NCBI GenBank assembly: GCA_964579675.1
Contig: CAZOIA010000107.1
Location: forward strand, 1 to 19,012
Length of the DNA stretch: 19,012 nucleotides
DNA from: CAZOIA01 sp964579675
GTDB taxonomy: Bacteria; Planctomycetota; Phycisphaerae; UBA1845; PWPN01
Reading direction: 5' to 3'
Of this stretch, positions 6,771 through 13,822 are shown piece after piece (within the stretch, counting starts at the first letter, position 1; each line of letters starts with the position of its first letter). The notes below the pieces were generated by a model that did no database searches, was not told the origin of the DNA, and saw nothing but the letters and a program-made list of their open reading frames with translations. The position numbers were made by a program, and so were the translations under genes.

Positions 6771-8294
6771 ATGCGAGTATACCGCGACACGTTCAAGGGC
6801 TCTGACGGCGAGCGGCAGAAATGCCCGCGGTGGACGGTCGAGATCCGCGACCACCGCGACCGGCCCCGCCGCCTGGTGGCGTTCAAGGATAAGCGCGCGT
6901 CGGAAGAGCTGGGCCGGAAGCTCGAACGCCTGGCCGCGGCCCGCATGGCGGGCGACCAGCTCGACACGGCGATGATGCGGTGGCTCGGGGGCTTGCCAAA
7001 CCGACTGCGGGAAAAGCTCGCGAGAATCGGACTTCTGGACACCCGCACAGTTACAGCGTGCAAGTTGCTCGGGAAGCACCTCGTTGACTACCGACAAGCC
7101 CTTCTGGACCGCGGCAACACGCGAAAACACGCGGATATGACGACGGATCGGGTTCAAGCGGTTTTGACCGGCATCAAAGCTGGTTTTGTTTCGGAGGTGT
7201 CGGCAACCGCAGTGTCCCGCTATCTGGCCGAACGGCGGGCGCTGCCCAAAAGCCGGGGCGGCCTGAGTATCGCCAGCTCGAACCATTACCTTGTTGCCAT
7301 CAAAGGCTTCTGCCGGTGGATGGTGGCAGAGCGAAGAATCGCCGAATCACCCGTGGGCCACCTGATGAAGTTGAATGAGCGCCTCGACCGGCGACGCGTG
7401 CGGCGTGCCTTATCTGAAAGCGAGCTGGCGAAACTCATCACGGCCACTTTCGACGCCCCCAAGCGATACGGCATGACCGGCCCCGAACGGGCGATGGCCT
7501 ATCGCTTCGCAGCGGAGACGGGCCTGAGAGCTTCTGAAATCCGCAGCCTGACGCTGGCGAGTTTCGAGCTGGACGGCAACCCACCCACAGTTACGGTGGC
7601 CGCGGCGTACAGCAAACACAGGCGGGACGATACCTTATTACTGCGTCCCAGCATGGCCGCCGAGCTGAAAGGGCCGTTTGCCGCCAAGCTGCCCGGCATC
7701 CCCGCGTTCCTCTTGCCGGAGAAAGCGGCCCGAATGCTCCGGGCAGACCTTCAGGGCGCGGGAATCGCGTACCGTGACGACGCCGGCAGGGTGTTCGATT
7801 TCCACGCTCTGAGGCATCAGTTCGCCAGCAACCTTGCGGCCGGCGGGGTACATCCAAAAGAAGCACAGGAGCTGATGCGGCACAGCAAGATCGACCTGAC
7901 CATGAGCACGTATACACACGTCCACCGGGGCAAGCTGACCGAGGCCCTGGACATGTTGCCTGACCTGTCCTACCGGCCTGATCGGGAGACGGCCCGGGCT
8001 ACGGGCACGGATGATATCAGGCCAGACGACCCCGCAGTTTACTCGGCGCGTCACTCGGCGCGAAAGGGCACACAACAGGTCACTTCGGTGCAACAAGATT
8101 CAGCAACACCAACCAAGACCGACGAAGTGCGGGCAAGCAGAAACCCCCTGAAAACGGTCATTTCTGACGATTCTCAAGGGGTTTCGACTATCGAGGCCGG
8201 CGGGGCTGGAACCCACGACCTTCGGACCTTCAATCCGCCGCGGCGCTCCGCGCGACTCCAGACTGTTTCTTCCTACACCGCCGGCGGCATCTGA
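6771..8294 (+). CDS. Tyrosine recombinase/integrase of the element
   Basis: The 507-residue phage-type integrase carries all catalytic residues: R253 (TGLRASEI), K282 (YSKHRRDD), H345 and R348 (HALRHQFA), H371 (LMRHSKID) and nucleophile Y381 (TYTH). An N-terminal SAM-like core-binding domain spans about 90-200. ATG 6771 has AAGGG five bases upstream. The catalytic domain ends near residue 400. The remaining 107 residues are a low-complexity extension whose last part (GGAGTHDLRTFNPP) is the antisense translation of tRNA-like DNA, meaning the reading frame runs into the attachment site. That is known for integrases placed at an element end and marks about 8200-8300 as the right boundary. Confidence 0.93.
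   Translation: MRVYRDTFKGSDGERQKCPRWTVEIRDHRDRPRRLVAFKDKRASEELGRKLERLAAARMAGDQLDTAMMRWLGGLPNRLREKLARIGLLDTRTVTACKLLGKHLVDYRQALLDRGNTRKHADMTTDRVQAVLTGIKAGFVSEVSATAVSRYLAERRALPKSRGGLSIASSNHYLVAIKGFCRWMVAERRIAESPVGHLMKLNERLDRRRVRRALSESELAKLITATFDAPKRYGMTGPERAMAYRFAAETGLRASEIRSLTLASFELDGNPPTVTVAAAYSKHRRDDTLLLRPSMAAELKGPFAAKLPGIPAFLLPEKAARMLRADLQGAGIAYRDDAGRVFDFHALRHQFASNLAAGGVHPKEAQELMRHSKIDLTMSTYTHVHRGKLTEALDMLPDLSYRPDRETARATGTDDIRPDDPAVYSARHSARKGTQQVTSVQQDSATPTKTDEVRASRNPLKTVISDDSQGVSTIEAGGAGTHDLRTFNPPRRSARLQTVSSYTAGGI
8192..8238 (-). other. tRNA-derived 3'-half sequence, probable attachment site
   Basis: Read on the minus strand, 8192-8238 matches the 3' half of a tRNA. There is a T-arm of five pairs around the loop TTCCAGC (8200-8216), a five-base variable loop AGGTC (8217-8221), and an anticodon arm with four of five pairs around a seven-base loop. 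A seven-base 3' acceptor strand (8193-8199) follows. No convincing D-arm or matching 5' acceptor strand follows upstream, and no CCA is encoded. It is therefore either a decayed tRNA or only the tRNA-derived att core. Its place at the 3' end of the integrase gene fits an attR/attL core. Confidence 0.5.
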
Positions 8295-8304
8295 TCCGCC
8301 GACG

Positions 8305-8356
8305 CCGGGCCAGGCCGGCTCTCCACTGTGATTCCGGGCCAGGCATCGGCTCTCAC
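8305..8356. repeat. Imperfect tandem direct repeat just outside the element
   Basis: Two copies of a roughly 22-base unit, CCGGGCCAGG followed by CGGCTCTC and CAC or AC, lie at 8305-8326 and 8334-8356. The second overlaps a perfect hairpin CGGCTC-TCAC-GAGCCG (8347-8362) at the stop codon of the minus-strand coiled-coil gene. The hairpin has no T-run, so terminator function is uncertain. Confidence 0.4.
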
Positions 8357-8616
8357 GAGCCGGTTCCCTCCTCCAGCATCTTCCGCAGACAGGCGTTCTC
8401 GCGACGGGTCGCTTCGAGATCAAACAGCAGGTATTTGATGGACAATCGGAGGAAGTCGATGCTCTCATGCAGGTTGCTCACCGTCTTCTTCAACTCCTTG
8501 TGGCGCAGCTTCGTTTCCGCCGCCAATGTGGCGAGCTTGGCGCGCTCGGATTCGGGCAACGCCTTGATCTCGGCGACCAGTTCACTCAGTTTCTTCTGAA
8601 AGGTTGACTCATCCAT
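8353..8616 (-). CDS. Small conserved coiled-coil protein
   Basis: The 87-residue protein is almost entirely helical and charged: MDESTFQKKLSELVAEIKAL, then PESERAKLATLAAET, then a leucine-spaced stretch around LHESIDFLRLSIKYLLFDLE and ATRRENACLRKMLEEG. Heptad spacing of Leu/Ile suggests a homo-oligomeric coiled coil. There is no signal peptide or membrane segment, so it should be cytoplasmic. Its sequence style resembles small proteins I associate with planctomycete genomes; a function is not known to me. The ATG at 8616 has GGGGA eight bases upstream. It is the first host gene beyond the inferred element boundary. Confidence 0.7.
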   Translation of the reverse strand: MDESTFQKKLSELVAEIKALPESERAKLATLAAETKLRHKELKKTVSNLHESIDFLRLSIKYLLFDLEATRRENACLRKMLEEGTGS

Positions 8617-8938
8617 GGGCTCATCCCCGGGGCGAATCCTGCGAGCCGCTGGGGCCCCGGCCTACCGATTTGACCCAACCTTCCTGCGGACCAGGCCGCT
8701 CTCAGTCATCGCCGCTTTCACAAGGGCAATGGCGATGCCAATCCGTGACGGAAAACCCACCACCCGAGGAGTAGCCGTATCTCCATTTCCGACAAGAAGT
8801 TACATCACTTGTCGTCCATGGTTCCGCCGAACCGGGGCTCTGCGGGCTGTGATGCGACGTTGAGCGATCGCAACATCCCGGCGATGGCCGGCGGACGGAC
8901 ACCAGCCCAACCAGCTACGAGACATGAAGTTATGTAGC

Positions 8939-8955
8939 TTGTTGATCGTCAACAA
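8939..8955. promoter_or_regulatory. Perfect inverted repeat TTGTTGA-TCG-TCAACAA
   Basis: Seven-base perfect arms around three bases have the size of a repressor operator. The half-site GTTGA recurs shortly after, in CGGTTGACG. It lies about 110 bases ahead of the small ORF at 9064. No T-run follows, so a terminator is unlikely. Confidence 0.35.
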
Positions 8956-9063
8956 CGGTTGACGCGGAAAAGACTATGGGGAGAACTCCCTACGCTCCGA
9001 TACATAAGGCGTCACGGGGCAAACGATATCGAGCACCTGCGAAGCTGCTGAGGAGATCACCTG

Positions 9064-9297
9064 GTGAATTGGCGTCGTGTCCTGCTGTCCGTGGCGTTGG
9101 TCGCCGGCTGCATCTGGTGCCTCGGTCTCGTGCGGCAGGTTCACAGCGAGGAGAAGGCCGGGCTCAGACCTCAGAAGCCCGCCTGCAAAGCGGTCAGTGT
9201 CACTCCGCTCAACACCTTCGGCCACCGGGCGCGGCTGCCGGTCGGGCGTGGTCGAGATGCCGATTCCCCCGTCGAACCGACTGGCCGGGCGAGTTGA
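9064..9297 (+). CDS. Possible small exported protein, perhaps a decayed gene
   Basis: The GTG at 9064 follows GGAG in GAGGAGATCACCTG. The 77-residue product begins with a plausible signal peptide or membrane anchor: MNWRRVLLSVALVAGCIWCL. The rest looks like random high-GC translation and ends soon after. Another frame stays open to 9511 and contains the protein-like DANGDLGPGYDHALALW, so a frameshifted longer gene is possible. No family recognised; low confidence that it is a functional gene. Confidence 0.3.
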   Translation: MNWRRVLLSVALVAGCIWCLGLVRQVHSEEKAGLRPQKPACKAVSVTPLNTFGHRARLPVGRGRDADSPVEPTGRAS

Positions 9298-9486
9298 AGC
9301 CCCGGCTGATGGCCGGTCTGCTTCGCCCGTGGAGCGACCCGGGCCATCCTGCGCCCAGCTAGAAAAGCGGCTCGGACACCCGGTCATCCGACAGGCCGAC
9401 GCCAATGGCGACCTCGGTCCTGGCTACGATCACGCATTGGCATTGTGGCGCATTCGTTCCGGGGATTCATCCGTTGGCCGCTGCTC

Positions 9487-10497
9487 TCACCGGCCTGGGG
9501 TCCATAAGTAGAGGAACTGCGGCTCCGGATGGGGCCAGCTTTGGGGAAGGGCGATATTGACCAGGTTGACCTGGGGCGGCGCGGCCGGCCGCTGGGCGTA
9601 GACGTTGGGCTTGAAGCCCAGGGGGCGCTTGTAGGTCACGACGCGAACCCGTTTGCCGCCGATCCTTTCTTTGACCTCGGCGATCGCATCGCGCAGCGTG
9701 CCGACCCGGTCGATGAAGCCGAGTTCGAGCGCCTGTTGGGCGGAGTAGACCCGCCCGTCGGCGATCCGGCGTACCTCGTCCTCGTCTAAGGCAGGTCGCC
9801 CGGCCGCCACCACCTGCACGAACCGATCGAAGAACTGATCGACCAGCTTCTGGAAGATTGCCTGCTCCTCGGGCCTCATCTTGCGCAGCGGCGAGCCGGC
9901 GTCCTTCATTTCGCCCGAGGTGATGGCATTGGTCTCGATGCCGATCTTGGCCATGGTGTCCGCGAAATTGACCATCTGCATGATGACGCCGATGCTCCCG
10001 GTGACGCTGGTCGGGTGGGCGACGATCTCGTCGGCCGCGCAGGCGACGTAGTAGCCGCCGCTGGCTGCGACGTCCATCAGCACTGCCACCACGGGCCGCT
10101 TGCCGTCGGTCCGCCGCTTGAAGTGGAGCAGCTCCGAGTGCATCAGATCGCTGGCGGTCACGCTCCCGCCCGGTGAGTTGATGCGCAGGATCAGGGCACG
10201 GGCGGACCGGTCGCCGGCGGCCTTCTCGAGCTTCTCGACGAACACCGAGACCGGGTTCTCGCCCTCGCCGACGAGCGAGAACTCCTCGCGGTTCATCAGG
10301 ATGCCATCGACGTCAATGAGGACAATTTTGGCCGGCAGCAGGCCGCCTTCATCGATCAGGACCGACTCTTCGAGCGAGCGGTCCACCGGCACGGGGGTGA
10401 TCTTGTAGGCGGTGGGGCCACAACCGGCGGCGGTCCACAAAGAGACCGAAAGTGCCCCAGCAACGATGAGTCGGCTCATTGGCTCCGGGTGTTTCAA
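9487..10497 (-). CDS. sppA: SppA-type signal peptide peptidase (S49 serine protease), lipoprotein
   Basis: The 336-residue protein belongs to the S49 ClpP-fold proteases that degrade leftover signal peptides and other membrane peptides. A lipoprotein signal (LIVAGALSVSLWTAAGC) puts the lipidated Cys at 26, so it should be anchored outside the cytoplasm. The catalytic Ser is S146 in VAASGGYY and the general-base Lys is K198 in SGEMKDAGSP. Their 52-residue spacing equals that of Bacillus SppA (S147/K199). NSPGGSVTASD and TSVTGSIGV are further family motifs. The TTG start at 10497 was chosen because AGGAG lies eight bases upstream; ATG six codons later has a poorly spaced site. It is divergent from the metallopeptidase gene across a short gap. 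Confidence 0.9.
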   Translation of the reverse strand: MKHPEPMSRLIVAGALSVSLWTAAGCGPTAYKITPVPVDRSLEESVLIDEGGLLPAKIVLIDVDGILMNREEFSLVGEGENPVSVFVEKLEKAAGDRSARALILRINSPGGSVTASDLMHSELLHFKRRTDGKRPVVAVLMDVAASGGYYVACAADEIVAHPTSVTGSIGVIMQMVNFADTMAKIGIETNAITSGEMKDAGSPLRKMRPEEQAIFQKLVDQFFDRFVQVVAAGRPALDEDEVRRIADGRVYSAQQALELGFIDRVGTLRDAIAEVKERIGGKRVRVVTYKRPLGFKPNVYAQRPAAPPQVNLVNIALPQSWPHPEPQFLYLWTPGR

Positions 10498-10613
10498 GGG
10501 CTATACTCCTGATTAAGTGACAAGTGGAGCGCAACACTGGCGGGGTATTGTAGGCACAACAGGTCGCTTCCGCCATACCGGTGAACCACCTGAAGTCCCC
10601 GTGGAGCTGGCCG

Positions 10614-10988
10614 ATGCGCTTGAGCGATGAGGAGTTTGAAGCGGTGGTCGAAGAGGCGGTCGAATCAATCCCCGCCGGGTTCAACCGCTATCTCGAGGAG
10701 ATCGTCGTGGACGTCGAGGAGATGCCCGACGAGGCCACGTGCCGGGAGGTGGGTGTCCGCGACCCGCGCTCGCTGCTGGGGTTGTACCGGGGCACGCCGT
10801 TGACTTTGCGCCAGGTCGAGGTCCCGTACCGCTATCCCGAGCGGATCGTGATCTACCAGCGGAACGTCGAGCGCGTGTGCCGATCGAAACGCCGGATGGT
10901 GGAGCAGATCCGCAGGACGGTGCTGCACGAGATCGGCCACCACTTCGGGCTCAACGAGCGTCAGCTCCGCGAGCTGGGCTACGGCTAG
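10614..10988 (+). CDS. Zincin-like metallopeptidase family protein
   Basis: The 124-residue protein matches the short metallopeptidase-like family (Zincin_1 type): an N-terminal LSDEEFEAVVEEAVESIPAG, a central LLGLYRGTPLTLR, the strand RIVIYQRNVERVC, and the zinc motif HEIGHHFG (H105, E106, H109) followed by GLNERQLRELGYG. These proteins are cytoplasmic and their substrates are generally unknown. ATG 10614 has GGAG eight bases upstream and agrees with the usual family start; an in-frame GTG at 10581 is less likely. It is transcribed away from sppA, sharing the region 10498-10613. Confidence 0.85.
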   Translation: MRLSDEEFEAVVEEAVESIPAGFNRYLEEIVVDVEEMPDEATCREVGVRDPRSLLGLYRGTPLTLRQVEVPYRYPERIVIYQRNVERVCRSKRRMVEQIRRTVLHEIGHHFGLNERQLRELGYG

Positions 10989-11091
10989 GCAAGCTTACTC
11001 AAACGTAACCGTGTTGTGAACTGCCCCCTGTCGTCGGCGGGCCTTGCGCGGCGGATGATCGGGCATTCGCGATGGGGTTCAGGGGATACGA

Positions 11092-11320
11092 TCAGGGGGC
11101 GTCGGTGACCGTGATCGTGGTGGCTTGCCAGCGGTCGGCCAGGAGTTGGCCGAGTTGGCTGATAGGGGTATCGCTGATTCGCACGAACACGTCGTGCAGG
11201 TACGCGAACGGGTTGATCTCAAGTCGCCTGCAGGAGGCGACGAGACTGGACAGAATGGCCGCGGACGCCCGTTCGTTTGACATGGGCAGAAGCCTCCATG
11301 CGGTCCGGCGACCGTTGGCA
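11092..11320 (-). pseudogene. 3' remnant of an IS66-family transposase
   Basis: The minus strand encodes the C-terminal segment typical of IS66 TnpC: GRRTAW, then ERASAAILSSLVASCRRLEI, then NPFAYLHDVFVRI, then PISQLGQLLADRW before a stop at 11092-11094. IS66 transposases normally exceed 450 residues, and nothing upstream in this frame continues the family. Only the last 75 or so codons remain. No terminal inverted repeat was identified. It is an IS scar between the metallopeptidase gene and the WG-repeat gene. Confidence 0.7.
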
Positions 11321-11560
11321 TGAGACAAACGCATCGTTGTTGGTTTGTGAGCGCCGGCCCAACGTCGCCTCGTAGTATTAGACGGCAATAACCTGCATCC
11401 GTTATTGTCCCGGCAAACGAATTCCTTACCGCAAGGCTGAGAAATCCGCAATCGGTCGTCACTTTCCCTCCCCGAGCACGCCTCTTTTGCTTTTTGCAGC
11501 CTGCAGCGAGAATCTTTCGCTCATTGCTCCCTTCGATGCTGTCCTCCCAACGCGATGCGC

Positions 11561-13723
11561 CTAACGTGGTATCACCCGCAGGATGTCGCCGGTGGATGTC
11601 GGGAGTGGATCGGCAGAATGCTTTGGGCAGCCGATGCTCACATAGAACTCGCCGTTCACCGTTACAAAGGATCGTGCAAAGCTGTCCGTCTCAAAGGTGG
11701 CCATGCACCGCCAGGCCACGAGGTTCTTTGTCGAGTAGATGTTGTTCTCGTATTTGCCGTCCTTCGCCTGGGAACACAGCACGTAGAAGGTGTCGGCCGC
11801 AACGTAGGTGTCCATCACAGTCATCTTGGCAAACGCCTTGATAATCGAAGCCCTCGGTTCGCCCGGGGAGAAGCAATACAGAGGGCGGGGACCGTCCTCA
11901 GGTTTGGTAGACGCCCCGGAAAACGTCGAGAGCACTACTTTATCGCCGAAGGGCCTGGCGCCGGTGAAATAGTGTTGCTGGTAGAAGACGAAATCTCGCG
12001 GGGCCTCGGGCACAAGAGTGCGGTACTTGGGAATCATGTTTTCACTGAAAAACGCACCATTTTCGAGCGTGCAGAGCTGGCGCCGCCCATCGAAGGCGTG
12101 CACCTTGCCCTGGAAGGTGAACAGAGTATCGGGGCTATTCGGGTGGCAACTGTAAACGATGGGCGTCCAGGTCTTGCCCCAGTCGCTGGACTTCAAGACC
12201 GTCGGAGCATGCTGCGTGCTGACGCGCGCGAGCAGGCTGCCCTCCAGATACGCCATTTCAAAGCATAGCACGCCGTTGGGAATGGTCCGCAGCTTCCGCC
12301 ACTTGCCGGTTTCCTTGATGTAAAGGTTGCCCAGGTCCCAGGACTCCTGTGGATCATTGCCGGGAACAACGAGCCTGTCGTCGAACACGTACATCGTGGA
12401 GACCATCTCCTCCGGGGCGGTGTACTCCAGCGTGAACTCGTTCTCACCCGGGGCAAAGGAATAGATCTCCACCGGCCCGGTGTTCGCCCAATAGTCACCT
12501 CCCCCCAGGTAGATCCGGCCCTGGTAGAGGATCATCTCCCAGATGTTGCGCGAAAAGACAAAGGGCGAGGCGTCGGGGTATCGCTTGCGACGAGGATTCC
12601 CGACAAGAGATACGGTCTTCGCCGGCACAGTCTGGGGCCCTGCAATGTGCGATTTGAGTACCGGATCAGGTTCCCATGGGCGAGGACGGGGTTCAGGTGT
12701 GTCCCTGTCCGATCGCGGGTCGGTGCGCCACCACACGTTCTTGTTGGTCTTGTCGATGTATTCCAGATCACCGCCATGACGCACTTGGGCCAGGCCGCCG
12801 GAAAAGCTTTCGGCCCGGTCGTACTGGGTTCCGATGACGAACTTGCCGGAGGTGTCGATGTAACCCCATTCGTATTCCACGCGCACAGCAGCCAATCCCT
12901 CGGAGAAAAGGCAGACCTCCTCGAATTGAGGATCGATCACCATCTTTCCCGTCTTGTCGATCAGGCCGAAGGTGCCACCCGGTTCCACGATCACCGCCGC
13001 CAGACCGCTGGAGAACGGATGGGCATCCCAGAACCGGCGGCCGATCACCAGTTTACCGGTCTTATCGACATAACCCTCGTTTCCTTTTCCGCCCTGGACG
13101 TATGCCAACCCTTCCGAGAAGTTGTCCACCCAGTAGTATTGCGGTTCAACGACGATCCGGCCGGTCTTGTCGGTGAAACCCCACTTTCGGCCAACCTTGA
13201 CGGGAGCCAGACCTTCGGTGAAGCCCCACGCCCCGTCGAAGCGAGGAGGGATGACCATCTGCATTGCCGTGTCGACAAAGCCCCATTTCCCGCCGAGCTT
13301 CACGGCAGCCAGGCCCTCGGAGAACGAATGGGCGTCCTCGAACCATTTGTCCGGCTTGGTTGCTCCCGATTGATCCACGAACGTCCAGCGATCACCGACG
13401 CGAACCGCAGCGAACCCTTCCGAGAAGTACTTGAACGCGTCGAATCGGGCAGGAACGGCCAGTTTTCCCTTCGTGTCGATGAAGCCCCATTTCTCGCCGA
13501 CTCTGACGCCGGCCCGGCCGTCGCAGAAATGCCAGGCCGTCCAGAGGGATTCGAGTTGGGGCTCGATGACCGTTTTTCCTGTGTGGTCGATGTAGCCAAC
13601 CTTGTCGTTGTGTACGATGGGATAGAGCTTGGGCGATTCGCTATTGGGCCATGCCACCCCTGCCTGAAGCAAAACCAGAACCGTGATCAGTGAAAATGGC
13701 TTTGTGGGCATTGTGTTGTACAT
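11561..13723 (-). CDS. Exported WG-repeat protein with C-terminal beta-propeller-like region
   Basis: The 720-residue protein starts with a signal peptide (KPFSLITVLVLLQAGVAWP). Residues about 35-335 contain eight clear WG-type repeats of 40 or so residues plus a degenerate ninth, each with the core K-W-G-F-I-D-x-x-G-K-x-V-I-x-P-x-F-D then FSEGLAAV. A Pro/Arg-rich linker follows (PEPRPRPWEPDPVL). The C-terminal half has sialidase/BNR-like features (SSDWGKTWTP, GKVHAFDG, GGGDYWANTG), suggesting a beta-propeller. ATG 13723 has AAGGAG six bases upstream, better than the in-frame GTG at 13753. It probably acts outside the cytoplasm in binding or surface interactions and is the last gene of the sigma-factor cluster. 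Confidence 0.75.
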   Translation of the reverse strand: MYNTMPTKPFSLITVLVLLQAGVAWPNSESPKLYPIVHNDKVGYIDHTGKTVIEPQLESLWTAWHFCDGRAGVRVGEKWGFIDTKGKLAVPARFDAFKYFSEGFAAVRVGDRWTFVDQSGATKPDKWFEDAHSFSEGLAAVKLGGKWGFVDTAMQMVIPPRFDGAWGFTEGLAPVKVGRKWGFTDKTGRIVVEPQYYWVDNFSEGLAYVQGGKGNEGYVDKTGKLVIGRRFWDAHPFSSGLAAVIVEPGGTFGLIDKTGKMVIDPQFEEVCLFSEGLAAVRVEYEWGYIDTSGKFVIGTQYDRAESFSGGLAQVRHGGDLEYIDKTNKNVWWRTDPRSDRDTPEPRPRPWEPDPVLKSHIAGPQTVPAKTVSLVGNPRRKRYPDASPFVFSRNIWEMILYQGRIYLGGGDYWANTGPVEIYSFAPGENEFTLEYTAPEEMVSTMYVFDDRLVVPGNDPQESWDLGNLYIKETGKWRKLRTIPNGVLCFEMAYLEGSLLARVSTQHAPTVLKSSDWGKTWTPIVYSCHPNSPDTLFTFQGKVHAFDGRRQLCTLENGAFFSENMIPKYRTLVPEAPRDFVFYQQHYFTGARPFGDKVVLSTFSGASTKPEDGPRPLYCFSPGEPRASIIKAFAKMTVMDTYVAADTFYVLCSQAKDGKYENNIYSTKNLVAWRCMATFETDSFARSFVTVNGEFYVSIGCPKHSADPLPTSTGDILRVIPR

Positions 13724-13822
13724 GATCTTCTCCTTGTCAAAAGCAGTTGCCACCGTCGCATGAGCAACCTGAGCCAGGATTCGCAGACGTTTGCCGTCTT
13801 ATTCGTGAGCCGGCCTCGATCA

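Larger units (their letters stand above)
8617..9486. other. 870-bp stretch with no confident gene
   Basis: No recognisable protein or RNA gene was found between the coiled-coil gene and sppA. The only candidate is the weak small ORF at 9064-9297. An inverted repeat lies at 8939-8955. Two AT-richer patches share GAAGTTA (about 8805-8815 and 8925-8935). The stretch may hold degraded genes. Confidence 0.5.

Noticed and set aside
8192..8290. Intact tRNA gene at the integrase end
   Set aside because: The T-arm and anticodon arm are plausible, but no D-arm or 5' acceptor strand could be folded, so it is called a tRNA-derived fragment only.
12647..13693. 348-codon plus-strand ORF opposite the WG-repeat gene
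   Set aside because: It mirrors the repeated WG units antisense; the minus-strand frame has a signal peptide, repeats and a good ribosome site.
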